DNA from: JAJRRH01 sp047638815
GTDB lineage: Bacteria; Bacteroidota; Bacteroidia; Flavobacteriales_D; JABDKJ01
NCBI GenBank assembly: GCA_047638815.1
Contig: JBLIMR010000007.1
Coordinates: 1-64,000, forward strand
Reading direction: 5' to 3'
DNA length: 64,000 nucleotides
The position numbers and the translations under genes are program-made. Under the pieces are notes generated by a model, which made no database searches, had not been told where the DNA came from, and was given only the letters and a program-made list of their open reading frames with translations. This document shows positions 8,059 to 17,770 of the stretch, in pieces. Position 1 is the first letter of the stretch, and every line of letters starts with the position of its first letter.

Positions 8059-9156
8059 TTATATGTAATTAACGGGATTGGTATTAATTTCCGTAAAAAG
8101 GACTGCAAAGTTAGGGATTTTTTTCTTTAAATAGTCTACTAATAATGAGATGGTAAATTGTTCAGACTCATAGTGACCAATATCTGCAATGATTATTTTA
8201 TCTTCTGCATCAAAAAACTCATGATACTTGAAATCTGCGGTAATGAATATATCCGCATTCTGTGCAATAGCTGACCCCAAGGCAAAACTCCCTGATCCAC
8301 CAACCAGAGCCACTTTATTTATTGATTTGGCTAGGGTTTTGGTGTGTCTCACACAATCAGTATTCATTGATGTTTTCAGTTTCTTGAGGAAGTCAATAGC
8401 TTCCATGGATTCTGTTAAATCACCAATCATGCCCGATCCTAATTCCATATTTTCATTGATCAAGGATTGCACAAAATAAGCTACTTTTTCATAGGGATGA
8501 ACCTCTTTTAATCTATGGACCACAGAATTTTTAAGATGTGACGGCAAAATCATTTCTACTTTATCTTCATTTTCTTTATGTAATTCCCCGATATTACCAA
8601 TAAATGGATTCGATCCGGCAAGTGCTCTATACGACCCTTCACCTGAAGTTTTGAAGCTGCAAGAGTCATAATTTCCAATTTTACCTGCACCCAACACAGA
8701 CAATTCAGCCGTAACAGCTTCAGTATGTTCCTGAGGACAATAAAAACTTAATTTAAGAAGACTTTGACTTTTGGGCATTAGCACCTTTCTATTGATAAGT
8801 CCAATCTTATCAGCGATCTTATTGTTTACACCATGAGACATGTTGTCAAGGTTGGTATGGATGGCATATATAGCAATGTCATGTTTGATAGCCTTTATGA
8901 CTGTTCGTTCAACGTAGTTTTTGCCATTTATTTTTTTAAGTCCACCAAAAACTATCGGATGATGAGACACAACCATATTGCACTCCCTTTTTATCGCTTC
9001 CTCTATTATGTCTTCTGTACAATCGAGGCTTACAAGTATACCTTTTAACTTGTTGTTGGGGTCACCAACAATGAGACCAGAATTGTCATATGATTCCTGA
9101 TATATTGGTGGTGCCAACAATTCGAGTTGTTGAATTACGTTCTTTATCAAAGTCAT
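8059..9156 (-). CDS. Nif3-like dinuclear metal centre protein
   Basis: A 365-residue protein of the Nif3/YbgI/GTP cyclohydrolase I type 2 group, which forms a hexameric ring with a two-metal site. The N-terminal pattern YDNSGLIVGD and the metal-ligand motif VSHHPIVFGG are visible. The second half carries VALVGGSGS and ITADFKYHEF, matching the C-terminal metal-binding part. The middle (about 130-230) is the PII-like insertion of the long form. I place the start at the ATG at 9156. A TTG 18 bases earlier would lie inside a -7 promoter box. The biochemical role is unsettled across the family. It is followed by the zinc-ribbon gene. Confidence 0.9.
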   Translation of the reverse strand: MTLIKNVIQQLELLAPPIYQESYDNSGLIVGDPNNKLKGILVSLDCTEDIIEEAIKRECNMVVSHHPIVFGGLKKINGKNYVERTVIKAIKHDIAIYAIHTNLDNMSHGVNNKIADKIGLINRKVLMPKSQSLLKLSFYCPQEHTEAVTAELSVLGAGKIGNYDSCSFKTSGEGSYRALAGSNPFIGNIGELHKENEDKVEMILPSHLKNSVVHRLKEVHPYEKVAYFVQSLINENMELGSGMIGDLTESMEAIDFLKKLKTSMNTDCVRHTKTLAKSINKVALVGGSGSFALGSAIAQNADIFITADFKYHEFFDAEDKIIIADIGHYESEQFTISLLVDYLKKKIPNFAVLFTEINTNPVNYI

Positions 9157-9171
9157 TCTAAGAAATTTGTC

Positions 9172-9179
9172 CAAAGTTA
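9172..9179 (-). promoter_or_regulatory. -7 box of the Nif3 operon
   Basis: TAACTTTG on the minus strand, 15 bases before the chosen ATG. No TTG at the right distance upstream. The leader would be only about 10 bases. Confidence 0.45.
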
Positions 9180-9247
9180 GTTCTTAAAAATTATTGAAGG
9201 TATCTTAATTTTTGGTCTTTTATTATGATGATGTTTGCGTCTTGTGT

Positions 9248-9279
9248 TTGACTTTAGTTCTCTTTTGAACCTATATTTA
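9248..9279 (+). promoter_or_regulatory. Candidate promoter of lpxK operon
   Basis: TTG at 9248-9250, a 21-base spacer, then TATATTTA at 9272-9279 (seven of eight positions of TAnnTTTG). It lies 22 bases before the TTG start of lpxK. Confidence 0.4.
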
Positions 9280-9301
9280 CATACTTAGCAAAAAACCAAC
9301 C

Positions 9302-10366
9302 TTGAATATAAAGAAGTTAAAATTATTATTGTACCCTTTTTCTGTGCTTCACGGTTTGGTTATAAGGACGCGTCATTGGCTTTATGATAAAGGCCTTAAG
9401 AAGTCAAAGTCTTTTGATGTTCCAGTAATTAAGGTTGGGAACTTAAATCTTGGCGGTACTGGTAAAACGCCACATGCAGAATATATCTTGGGGATGTTTG
9501 AGGATAAATTCAAATCTGCACTACTTAGCAGAGGCTATAAAAGAAAGAGTGTTGGCTTTCAGCTAGCTTCAAAGGACTCAACACCAGATCAATTGGGTGA
9601 CGAGGCTTTTCAGATTTTCAGAAAATTTCCAAACGCAATAGTAGCTGTTGATAATAAAAGAGTCAATGGCATGGAGGAGTTGTGCAGAAAGAACATAGAT
9701 GTAGTCGTTTTAGATGATGCATTACAACACCGATCTCTAGATGGTGGACTTTCGATTCTGCTGATGGATTTTAACAGGCCTTTTTACAAGGATTTTTTAT
9801 GGCCATCAGGGACTTTGCGTGATGTAAGGAATCGAATAACTCGTATGGATGTTATTATCATTACAAAGTGCCCTACTGACTTAACTAAAGCTGAGCAACT
9901 CAAAATGGTTCAGAAACTACAGCCTAAGTTATCCCAACAGGTGTTTTTTACGTGTTATATGTATAATGGTCTATTGCCAGTTTTTAAGCAAGAATCGCTC
10001 AATGGTCAATATGTCAAAGCGGACAATGTGCTCCTATTTTCTGGAATTGCAAATAATGAAGCACTAATTGAAAAAGTGTCTGATTTTAGTGATAATGTTA
10101 GAACAATTACTTTTGGGGATCATCATAATTATGGAAGCCCTGATATATATAAGCTTATAAAAATATTTGATAGCTTTGCCAACGGTAATAACTTGATAGT
10201 TACAACTGAAAAGGATGCTGTGAAACTGATGGCAATGGTGCTACCACATGAATTTAAATTGCTCCCGATTTATTACTTACCAATTAAGGTGCATTTTTTA
10301 GATCGCAATGATTATTTTGAAGAGTTGATATATGGATATGTTAGAAAAAATAAAGGAAACAGTTGA
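9302..10366 (+). CDS. lpxK: Tetraacyldisaccharide 4'-kinase (lipid A)
   Basis: Phosphorylates the 4' position of the lipid A disaccharide at the inner membrane. The 354-residue protein has a hydrophobic N-terminal segment (LLLYPFSVLHGLVI) that anchors it. It has the Walker A loop GNLNLGGTGKTP at 46-57, the family motif LLSRGYKRKS, LGDEAFQIF, and VVLDDALQHRSL with the acidic residues of the catalytic region. The start is a TTG: no ATG lies between it and the in-frame stop upstream. Its 3' end overlaps the nucleoside phosphorylase start by 35 bases, so expression is coupled. Codon use matches its neighbours. Confidence 0.95.
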   Translation: MNIKKLKLLLYPFSVLHGLVIRTRHWLYDKGLKKSKSFDVPVIKVGNLNLGGTGKTPHAEYILGMFEDKFKSALLSRGYKRKSVGFQLASKDSTPDQLGDEAFQIFRKFPNAIVAVDNKRVNGMEELCRKNIDVVVLDDALQHRSLDGGLSILLMDFNRPFYKDFLWPSGTLRDVRNRITRMDVIIITKCPTDLTKAEQLKMVQKLQPKLSQQVFFTCYMYNGLLPVFKQESLNGQYVKADNVLLFSGIANNEALIEKVSDFSDNVRTITFGDHHNYGSPDIYKLIKIFDSFANGNNLIVTTEKDAVKLMAMVLPHEFKLLPIYYLPIKVHFLDRNDYFEELIYGYVRKNKGNS

Positions 10367-11150
10367 ATTTATTCAATCAAAAGTAAGCACTAAGCCTGAG
10401 GTTGGAATTATACTTGGTACCGGACTAGGTGCTTTGGGAGAGGAAATAGAAGCTGAAGTAAAAATACCTTATGGGGACATACCTCATTTCCCTGTTTCAA
10501 CGGTTGAAAGTCATCAGGGTAAACTGATTTTCGGTAAATTAGGGAATAAGAATGTTGTAGCCATGCAAGGTCGTTTTCACTATTACGAAGGTTATGATAT
10601 GAAGGAAGTTACCTTTCCTGTTCGTGTCATGAAGTTTTTAGGAATAACCAACTTATTTGTATCCAATGCAAGCGGTGGTGTGAATCCTTTGTATGAAGTT
10701 GGAGATCTAATGATTCTAGACGATCACATTAATTTATTCCCTGAACATCCACTGAGAGGAAAGAATATTGTTGAGCTGGGACCACGATTCCCGGATATGA
10801 GTCAACCATATGAAAAATCTCTAATCGCGAAGGCACTTGAGATAGCTACAAAGGAGGGGATTCGAACTCAGGTGGGATCCTATGCAGGGCTAACTGGCCC
10901 AACTTTGGAAACACCGGCAGAATATAGGTACATATATAAAATTGGCGCTGATGCAGTAGGTATGTCTACTGTTCCTGAAGTAATAGTAGCGAGACACATG
11001 TCCATACCGTGTTTTGCGATTTCTATTATTACGGATTTAGGCGTGGAGGGTAAAATCGTTGAAGTAAGTGTGGAAGATGTAATTGCTGTTGCTAAAGAGG
11101 CTGAGCCAAAAATGACGAGTATAATGAGACAACTTATTGCAGGTCTTTAA
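10332..11150 (+). CDS. Purine-nucleoside phosphorylase, PNP-I trimer type
   Basis: Splits purine nucleosides with phosphate to free base and ribose-1-phosphate in the salvage pathway. The 272-residue protein carries the phosphate-binding GIILGTGLGALG near residue 25, the histidine-containing GRFHYYEGY, VSNASGGVNP, and the base-binding region GLTGPTLETPAEYR followed by GADAVGMSTVPE with its conserved Glu. These are hallmarks of the PunA/human PNP type, not DeoD. Two ATG codons, 10332 and 10338, both lie inside the lpxK end; I use the first. The stop shares one base with the gatB start. Confidence 0.94.
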   Translation: MDMLEKIKETVEFIQSKVSTKPEVGIILGTGLGALGEEIEAEVKIPYGDIPHFPVSTVESHQGKLIFGKLGNKNVVAMQGRFHYYEGYDMKEVTFPVRVMKFLGITNLFVSNASGGVNPLYEVGDLMILDDHINLFPEHPLRGKNIVELGPRFPDMSQPYEKSLIAKALEIATKEGIRTQVGSYAGLTGPTLETPAEYRYIYKIGADAVGMSTVPEVIVARHMSIPCFAISIITDLGVEGKIVEVSVEDVIAVAKEAEPKMTSIMRQLIAGL

Positions 11151-12604
11151 TGGTAGTAGATTACGACAAATATGAATTGGTCTGTGGCCTTGAGGTCCAC
11201 ATTCAAATGCTCACTAAGACTAAGGCTTATGTTAGTGATTCATACACCTATGGCGCATTGCCTAATACTCAGATTAGTCCAATTACCCTAGGTCACCCAG
11301 GAACTCTGCCAAAATCGAATAAAAAAGTTATTGAATACGGCATCAAACTGGGTTTAGCATGTAACTCTGACATTTCTCGTGAAATGTATTATGATCGTAA
11401 AAATTACTTTTATGCGGATTTGCCAAAGGGTTATCAATTAACGCAAGATGCAACACCGATTTGTCGTGGGGGTTATATCACTATTCATGATAAGGAAGGA
11501 GTAAAGACCAATGTGGAATTGACTCGAATTCATATGGAAGAGGATTCCGGTAAGAGTATCCATGACCAAGATCCTTTCAACACACTTGTGGATTTTAATA
11601 GAGCAGGAGTTCCATTGTTGGAAATTGTGACCGAACCTGTGATTGAAAACTCAGATCAGGCGTATGAATTCTTGTCTGAAGTAAGAAAACTGATTCGTTA
11701 CCTTGAAATATGTGATGGTAACATGGAGGAAGGGAGCATGCGTTGTGACGCTAATGTCTCTGTAAGATTGAAGGGTGAAAAAGAGCTTGGACAGAGAACG
11801 GAGGTTAAAAACATGAACTCCATTTCGAATGTTAAAAAGGCAATAGAATTTGAAACCAAAAGACAGATAGAAAGGTTAGAGGCTGGAGAAAAAATAGTGA
11901 TGGAAACAAGGAGTTTTGACGCTGTGAATCAAACAACTTTTAGTTTAAGAGCGAAATCAGAGGCACATGACTACCGATATTTTCCAGAACCGGATCTGCA
12001 ACCTCTGAGACTTACTGTTGAAGAGATTAATGATATTCAGGATGCGTTGCCACCATTGCCATGGGAATTGAAAGAAAAGTATACCGTGAAGTTCGGCCTT
12101 TCAGATTATGATGCGTCTATACTCACGGAAGATAAAAGTTTGGCCCTGTATTATGAAGAGGTTATCAAAAGTACGGCTGAATATAAAGTTGCAGCCAATT
12201 GGGTTATTGGGGATGTCAAATCTTGGTTAAACCATCAAGCCGTGGAGATCAGCAACTTTCCTATAACTCCGACAAGAATAGCTGAGCTAATGGACATCAT
12301 TAAAGAGGGAAAGATAAGTCACTCTGTGGCAAGTCAAAGTGTTTTTCCAGCAATGGTAAAAGATGTTAATAAATCACCAATACATATAGCAGAAGCCTTA
12401 AATTTGCTTCAAGATTCTGATGAAAGCAATATTACAATATTTGTAAAACAAGCTTTGGAGAAGTATCCAGATAAAGTTTCTGAATACAAGAATGGAAATA
12501 AAGGATTGATCGGATTATTTATGGGTGAAGTTATGAAGCTGTCGCAAAGAAAAGCCGATCCAAAGGCGGCTAGTAAAATATTAAAAGAATTATTAGAGAA
12601 CTAA
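11150..12604 (+). CDS. gatB: Asp-tRNA(Asn)/Glu-tRNA(Gln) amidotransferase subunit B
   Basis: Subunit B of the GatCAB complex, which converts mischarged Glu-tRNA(Gln) or Asp-tRNA(Asn) to the correct amide form. The 484-residue protein opens with CGLEVHIQM. Clear GatB features follow: ALPNTQISPITLGHPGTLP, RKNYFYADLPKGYQL, GNMEEGSMRCDANVSVR and EVKNMNSISNVKKAIEFE. It ends in the tRNA-binding YqeY-like domain (about 335-484, with LFMGEVMKLSQRKADPK). GatA and GatC are not in the window. The ATG overlaps the preceding stop (TAATG), so translation is coupled. The next gene follows after three bases. Confidence 0.97.
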   Translation: MVVDYDKYELVCGLEVHIQMLTKTKAYVSDSYTYGALPNTQISPITLGHPGTLPKSNKKVIEYGIKLGLACNSDISREMYYDRKNYFYADLPKGYQLTQDATPICRGGYITIHDKEGVKTNVELTRIHMEEDSGKSIHDQDPFNTLVDFNRAGVPLLEIVTEPVIENSDQAYEFLSEVRKLIRYLEICDGNMEEGSMRCDANVSVRLKGEKELGQRTEVKNMNSISNVKKAIEFETKRQIERLEAGEKIVMETRSFDAVNQTTFSLRAKSEAHDYRYFPEPDLQPLRLTVEEINDIQDALPPLPWELKEKYTVKFGLSDYDASILTEDKSLALYYEEVIKSTAEYKVAANWVIGDVKSWLNHQAVEISNFPITPTRIAELMDIIKEGKISHSVASQSVFPAMVKDVNKSPIHIAEALNLLQDSDESNITIFVKQALEKYPDKVSEYKNGNKGLIGLFMGEVMKLSQRKADPKAASKILKELLEN

Positions 12605-12607
12605 GTT

Positions 12608-13759
12608 ATGAGAAGCATTTTAAAATCATTTTTATCAATTGTAATATTATCCATACTTGTTGTTTCCTGTGGACAACAAGACACTACAGATGTTACGGAA
12701 GGGTATACGAGAATCTCGGGTACACTAACTAATGCTGCAAATAAGACATTATTTTATAATCAATATCAATTGCAAACTCCACAGGACAGCACTGTTACGG
12801 ATGCAAAGGGGAATTTCTCAATTGATGTGCCAACTGGGAAAGTGGATTATTACAAGTTATATTTCGATCAGATGAATATGATTGTGTTGATCTTGGACGA
12901 AACAACTAAAGATTTAAAGGTGACAGGTGATGGCACAGATTTTACAAATTCATATACGGTCTCAGGATCCAAAGATTCAGAATTAATGAATAAATATTTT
13001 GTTGCAAATAGAGATTATATGGCTTTGGAACAAGAAGCTATAGCAAAAATAAATTCAGCCAGTGCAGCTACAAAAAGTGGACTACAGGCCGATTATAAAG
13101 GATTGAAGAAAGTATATCATGAAAAACTGAAATCTATGGCTTTGGCTAACCCCGCATCACCAGCTGCCTTATCTATGGTTTCAAGCTTAAATCCAAGAGA
13201 TTATATGGATGTATATGATAAAGTTTTTTCCGAATTAGATAATGTCATTCCGCATTCAAGTATCTACACAGATATGAAGGTGGACATTGCTAACTATAAG
13301 AAAAAAATGGACAAAAAGAAAGCTGCTCCTACTGGCAGTATGATTGATGAAATAGCCCCTGAAATTGCCATGAAGAATCCAGAGGGACAAGTTGTATCAT
13401 TGTCTTCGTTGAGAGGTAAATATGTTCTTATTGATTTTTGGGCCTCTTGGTGTGGGCCATGTCGTAGAGAAAACCCAAGTGTTGTCGCGATGTATAACAA
13501 ATACAAGGATAAGGGATTGGAAATCTATGGTGTTTCACTTGACAAAGACCTAAACAAATGGAAGAAAGCAATAGCTAAGGATGGCTTGGAGTGGCCACAC
13601 GTTAGTGATTTGGCAGGGTGGAACTCAGCAGCAGCAGCTAAGTATGGCGTTAAAAGTATTCCTCATACGGTGTTGCTTGACAAAGAAGGTAAAATAATTG
13701 CGACAAAATTGAGGGGGAATGCTCTTGAAAATAAAATTGAAGAGCTATTGGGTTCATAG
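12608..13759 (+). CDS. TlpA-like thioredoxin-fold lipoprotein
   Basis: A 383-residue periplasm-facing lipoprotein. The signal peptide ends in the lipobox VVSC (Cys21). Residues 35-120 form a beta-rich domain of the DUF4369 type common in Bacteroidota (ISGTLTNAANKTLFYNQ). A helical linker with a Lys-rich segment (KKKMDKKKAA) follows. The AhpC/TSA-thioredoxin domain spans about 245-383 and carries the redox motif C282-G-P-C285 within DFWASWCGPCRREN and the cis-proline region SIPHTVLLD. Such proteins reduce periplasmic thiols, for example in cytochrome maturation, but the partner is unknown here. It is the last gene of the lpxK run, three bases after gatB. Confidence 0.93.
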   Translation: MRSILKSFLSIVILSILVVSCGQQDTTDVTEGYTRISGTLTNAANKTLFYNQYQLQTPQDSTVTDAKGNFSIDVPTGKVDYYKLYFDQMNMIVLILDETTKDLKVTGDGTDFTNSYTVSGSKDSELMNKYFVANRDYMALEQEAIAKINSASAATKSGLQADYKGLKKVYHEKLKSMALANPASPAALSMVSSLNPRDYMDVYDKVFSELDNVIPHSSIYTDMKVDIANYKKKMDKKKAAPTGSMIDEIAPEIAMKNPEGQVVSLSSLRGKYVLIDFWASWCGPCRRENPSVVAMYNKYKDKGLEIYGVSLDKDLNKWKKAIAKDGLEWPHVSDLAGWNSAAAAKYGVKSIPHTVLLDKEGKIIATKLRGNALENKIEELLGS

Positions 13760-13766
13760 ATTTAGT

Positions 13767-13783
13767 CCGCTACAGTATAGCGG
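13767..13783 (+). terminator. Small hairpin at end of lpxK-gatB operon
   Basis: CCGCTA and TAGCGG pair around a five-base loop, eight bases after the stop. There is no long T tract behind it, so it may be only a weak or factor-assisted terminator. Confidence 0.35.
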
Positions 13784-13807
13784 TTAAACATTCTGATATA
13801 TATTAAT

Positions 13808-14563
13808 TTGACACTTAACCAAGGGAAAAAAATATACTTCATTTCTGATTTTCACTTGGGAGTCCCTGGAAAAGAAGATAGTAAAACCCGAGAACGGAAG
13901 TTAGTTAAGTGGTTTCAAGCAATTTCTAAAGATGCTCAAGAGATACATCTAGTTGGGGATATTTTCGATTATTGGTTTGAGTATAAAAGTGCCGTTCCTA
14001 AGGGATATGTGAGAATATTGGGTGAAATAGCTCGCCTCTCGGATTCTGGAATTAAAATCTATTGGTATTATGGCAACCACGATATGTGGATATTTGACTA
14101 TATACCTGATGAACTGGGTGTTGAGATGGTTCCTAATTCATTAGAGAAAGAATATAACGGTAAAAAGTTTTTTCTAGCTCACGGTGATGGCCTTGGACCT
14201 GGTGATAGAGGATATAAATTCATAAAAAAAGTATTTCGAAATAGATTGTGTCAGTGGATTTTTGCTCGATTTCACCCTAATTTCGGAATGGGTCTTATGC
14301 GATTTTTTTCTACCAAAAGCAGATATGCAGAGCCTGAAGTAGAAAAGGAATTCAAAGGTGATGGTAAGGAGTGGTTGCAGATCTATTCCGAAGAAAAACT
14401 AAAATCAACATACTTCGATTTTCTTGTTTTTGGCCACAGACACCTCCCACTTGATATTAAAGTAGGCGATTCGAGCAGATATATCAACCTCGGAGATTGG
14501 CTTTATCATTATACCTACGCGGTATTTGATGGTGAGAGTATGGAGCTTAAAAAGTGGGAGTGA
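13808..14563 (+). CDS. lpxH: UDP-2,3-diacylglucosamine diphosphatase (LpxH type)
   Basis: Hydrolyses UDP-2,3-diacylglucosamine to lipid X and UMP at the inner membrane, the fourth step of lipid A synthesis. The 251-residue calcineurin-fold enzyme shows all five metal-site blocks in order: SDFHLG (13-18), GDIFDYWFE, YGNHDMW, LAHGDGLG and VFGHRHLP. GDIFDYWFE and GNHDMW distinguish the LpxH-like group from general phosphoesterases. The start is a TTG; no ATG or GTG is available upstream before an in-frame stop, and the SDFHLG block begins only 12 residues in. A near-consensus -7 box overlaps the start codon. lpxK lies 4 kb upstream in the same direction. Confidence 0.9.
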   Translation: MTLNQGKKIYFISDFHLGVPGKEDSKTRERKLVKWFQAISKDAQEIHLVGDIFDYWFEYKSAVPKGYVRILGEIARLSDSGIKIYWYYGNHDMWIFDYIPDELGVEMVPNSLEKEYNGKKFFLAHGDGLGPGDRGYKFIKKVFRNRLCQWIFARFHPNFGMGLMRFFSTKSRYAEPEVEKEFKGDGKEWLQIYSEEKLKSTYFDFLVFGHRHLPLDIKVGDSSRYINLGDWLYHYTYAVFDGESMELKKWE

Positions 14564-14585
14564 GCAGGCAATCTAAATTGATTTT

Positions 14586-14933
14586 ATGAATAGAAACTTG
14601 AATCCTGCAACGGATGAATTTTCCGCTATTCTGAATCAATTGGAGAAAGATTTCTCCTTGTCAGGGTGGCCCTTCCCAGATCATCTTAGACATGAAAATT
14701 ACAGTCAATTATGGCTGGATGAATTTGGGCTGGTTTTAAGAAAGGAATTCTACCGTGAAAAATCAAAACTTTTTCAGCTATTATATCGTATTGACATTGG
14801 AGAAAAAGAGCTAGCAAAAGCGGCCCTTATTAAAGATATTGAATCAGTTACGGAGAAGACTTTTGTTATTTTTGCAGAATTGATCTTCCTGAGAGAGCAA
14901 ATAAAGGTTCATTATCGGATGAAGAATAAGTAG
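14586..14933 (+). CDS. Small conserved-looking hypothetical protein
   Basis: A 115-residue soluble protein without signal peptide or membrane segment, 22 bases after lpxH and so probably co-transcribed. It appears all-helical. It starts with MNRNLNPATDEFSAILNQL, contains a short aromatic region (SGWPFPDHLRHENY) and continues with charged amphipathic helices (IDIGEKELAKAALIKDIES). I do not recognise a family. Its position after lpxH hints at an envelope link, but nothing in the sequence proves it. Confidence 0.7.
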   Translation: MNRNLNPATDEFSAILNQLEKDFSLSGWPFPDHLRHENYSQLWLDEFGLVLRKEFYREKSKLFQLLYRIDIGEKELAKAALIKDIESVTEKTFVIFAELIFLREQIKVHYRMKNK

Positions 14934-14978
14934 AAGATTAAAATAAATAAAAACAATTTTATACTTTTTAATTATAGA

Positions 14979-14986
14979 TATATTTG
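14979..14986 (+). promoter_or_regulatory. -7 box of sucAB
   Basis: TATATTTG, a perfect TAnnTTTG match, 66 bases before the sucA ATG. No TTG at 19-21 bases upstream. Confidence 0.5.
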
Positions 14987-15052
14987 TCATTAACCTTGAA
15001 TAACAAGAATTAAGAATTTTGAAAGGTTGGGATAAAAATTCCGAAAAAAGCA

Positions 15053-17764
15053 ATGGATAAGTTTTCATATTTAAGTAATACAAGCGCGGCCTATATTGAG
15101 GAGCAATACCAACAATACTTGACAGACTCTGAGTCTGTTGAATCTGGTTGGCAGAAATTTTTTGAGGGTTTCGAATTCGCACGAAAGAATTACAATGTGG
15201 ATGCCGAGGTGTCCGAGAACATAGGTAAAGAGTTTAAGGTTGTAAAATTAATTGAAGGTTATAGAACCAGGGGTCATCTTTTCACAAAAACGAATCCTGT
15301 AAGAGAGCGTAGGAAGTACCTGCCAACTCTGGATATTGAAAACTTCGGATTGGATCAATCCGATATGGATACTGTTTTTGCCGCAGGAGAGCTAGTTTCT
15401 ATTGGATCTGCTACCTTAAGACAAATATTAGAGAATCTTGATAGTGCATATCGACAGTCAATAGGCATTGAGTTTATGTACATTAGAGATCCAGAAAGAT
15501 TGGATTGGTTTTTCGAAGAGTTTAAAAAGGATAATAATGTCCCTCAATTTTCCAAAGAGGAGAAGTTAAAGATTTTCGATAAATTGAATGATGCTGTTCT
15601 CTTTGAGAACTTCTTGCATTTGCGATTTCCAGGGCAGAAGAGGTTTTCACTGGAAGGTGCAGAATCGCTAATCCCTGCAATGGCGGAAATTGTAAATGCA
15701 GACTTGCAACTTGAGATAGAAGAGGTCGTAGTTGGAATGGCTCATAGAGGTAGATTGAACGTTTTGGCAAACATTTTCAAAAAAGATGTTAGTCATATAT
15801 TAAGCGAGTTTGAAGCAAAAGATTTTGGTGACGAATCATTTGATGGTGATGTAAAATACCATCTAGGCCATAGTGCTGAATATAAGCTAACTAATGGAAA
15901 GAAGATAAGATTTACAATGTCTCCAAACCCATCACATCTTGAGGCTGTTGGCGCTGTGGTAGAAGGGATGTCACGAGCTAAAATTGATCAAAAGTATGGT
16001 GGCAATGAGAAGAAAGTTCTTCCAATTTTAATACATGGTGATTCGGCAATTATTGGGCAAGGTGTAGTCGCGGAAACTATACAAATGGCAGGTTTGGATG
16101 CCTATAAAACCGGAGGGACTATTCATATTGTAATTAACAATCAGGTTGGTTTTACAACGAATTATCTAGACAGTAGAACGAGTACATATTGTACAGATGT
16201 TGGAAAAGCAACTTTGAGTCCAGTGTTTCATGTGAATGGAGATGATCCAGAGGCCCTAGCACACGTAATGAGACTTGCACTTAAGTATCGTCAGAAATTT
16301 CATAAAGATGTGTTTATTGATTTATTGGCATATAGGAAGTATGGCCATAATGAAGGGGATGAACCAAAATTCACACAACCTCTTTTATACAAAGCAATAG
16401 CAAAACATAAAAATCCAAGAGCATTATATCTAGAGAAGTTGACTGCAGAAAATATTCTGTCGTTAGAAGACGCTAAGAAAACTGAGATCACATATAGGGA
16501 TCACATGGATAAAGAGTTGGCAAAGGCAAAAAAGATTAAAGTTGCTTCTGTCCAAAGGTATCAAGACAATGAGTGGAAGGGATCAGTGCACTCTGTTCCT
16601 AAGGATTTTGATAAATCTCCTCAGACTGGTGTATCAAAGAAAAAATTGATTGCCATTGCAAAAAAATTGACTGAAGTCCCCAAGGGAAAGAAATTTTTCA
16701 GAAAGCTTGAAAGAATTCTCAAGGATAGAGATGGTATGATCAAGAATGATAAACTTGATTGGGGAATGGCTGAATTATTGGCATACGGTAGTTTGGTTGA
16801 TGAGAAAATCCGAGTGCGTTTCTCCGGACAGGATGTAGAAAGAGGAACATTCTCTCATCGTCATGCGGTTGTTAAGGAAGAGGATAGTGCCGCAGAATAT
16901 TGTCATTTGGCTAATGTGAGTAAGAATCAAGCACCTTTTGAAATATACAATTCGCACTTGTCCGAATATGCCGTAATGGGTTTTGAATATGGATATGCGA
17001 TGGTTAGCCCAATGACATTAACTATATGGGAGGCTCAGTTTGGTGACTTTGTGAATGGTGCTCAGATTATTATTGATCAGTTCTTGAGTAGTGCTGAAGA
17101 TAAATGGCATGTCATGAACGGTTTAGTTTTATTGTTGCCGCACGGATATGAAGGTATGGGGGCGGAACATTCAAGTGGAAGAATGGAGAGGTTTCTAACT
17201 TTGGCTGCAGAAGATAACATGCAAATTGTAAACTGCACTACACCAGCAAATTTCTTTCATGTACTTAGAAGACAACTTACACGTAAATTTAGAAAGCCAC
17301 TGATTGTTTTCACACCAAAAAGTCTATTGAGACATCCTCGATGTATTTCAACGGTGGATGATCTAGTAAAAGGAGGATTCTCTGAAGTGTTTGATGATCC
17401 AACAGCAAAGGCTACGACAGTGGATAAACTTGTGTTTTGCCAAGGAAAGATATATTATGAACTCCTTGCTAAAAAAGAGGAATTGAAGGCGAAAAATGTG
17501 GCTATTGTAAGATTAGAACAATTATATCCTCTGCCTACTAAGCAGATTGATAAGATCATAACAAAGTACAAGAAGGCTAAGAAAATATTATGGGTTCAAG
17601 AAGAGCCTGAAAATATGGGGGCGTGGTCATTTTTGTTAAGAAAATTGAGACATATTAATTTAGAACTCATCAGCCGACCGGAAAGTGCAAGCCCCGCTTC
17701 AGGATCGCCTGCTCGAGCAGAAAAAAGACAAACCGCCATTATCAATAAAGTATTTAAAAAATAG
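15053..17764 (+). CDS. sucA: 2-oxoglutarate dehydrogenase E1 component
   Basis: The thiamine-diphosphate enzyme that decarboxylates 2-oxoglutarate in the TCA cycle. At 903 residues it is slightly shorter than the E. coli protein but has every block. The N-terminal E2-binding segment is SNTSAAYIEEQYQQYLTDS. The E1 active-site region holds VGMAHRGRLNVLANI, MSPNPSHLEAVGAVVEG and HGDSAIIGQGVVAET. The ThDP-magnesium motif continues into VINNQVGFTTN, and the transketolase-like C-terminal half holds LLPHGYEGMGAEHSSGRMER and NCTTPANFFH. The start at 15053 fits the family. sucB follows after six bases in one operon; the shared E3 subunit is elsewhere. Confidence 0.97.
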   Translation: MDKFSYLSNTSAAYIEEQYQQYLTDSESVESGWQKFFEGFEFARKNYNVDAEVSENIGKEFKVVKLIEGYRTRGHLFTKTNPVRERRKYLPTLDIENFGLDQSDMDTVFAAGELVSIGSATLRQILENLDSAYRQSIGIEFMYIRDPERLDWFFEEFKKDNNVPQFSKEEKLKIFDKLNDAVLFENFLHLRFPGQKRFSLEGAESLIPAMAEIVNADLQLEIEEVVVGMAHRGRLNVLANIFKKDVSHILSEFEAKDFGDESFDGDVKYHLGHSAEYKLTNGKKIRFTMSPNPSHLEAVGAVVEGMSRAKIDQKYGGNEKKVLPILIHGDSAIIGQGVVAETIQMAGLDAYKTGGTIHIVINNQVGFTTNYLDSRTSTYCTDVGKATLSPVFHVNGDDPEALAHVMRLALKYRQKFHKDVFIDLLAYRKYGHNEGDEPKFTQPLLYKAIAKHKNPRALYLEKLTAENILSLEDAKKTEITYRDHMDKELAKAKKIKVASVQRYQDNEWKGSVHSVPKDFDKSPQTGVSKKKLIAIAKKLTEVPKGKKFFRKLERILKDRDGMIKNDKLDWGMAELLAYGSLVDEKIRVRFSGQDVERGTFSHRHAVVKEEDSAAEYCHLANVSKNQAPFEIYNSHLSEYAVMGFEYGYAMVSPMTLTIWEAQFGDFVNGAQIIIDQFLSSAEDKWHVMNGLVLLLPHGYEGMGAEHSSGRMERFLTLAAEDNMQIVNCTTPANFFHVLRRQLTRKFRKPLIVFTPKSLLRHPRCISTVDDLVKGGFSEVFDDPTAKATTVDKLVFCQGKIYYELLAKKEELKAKNVAIVRLEQLYPLPTKQIDKIITKYKKAKKILWVQEEPENMGAWSFLLRKLRHINLELISRPESASPASGSPARAEKRQTAIINKVFKK

Positions 17765-17770
17765 TTAAAA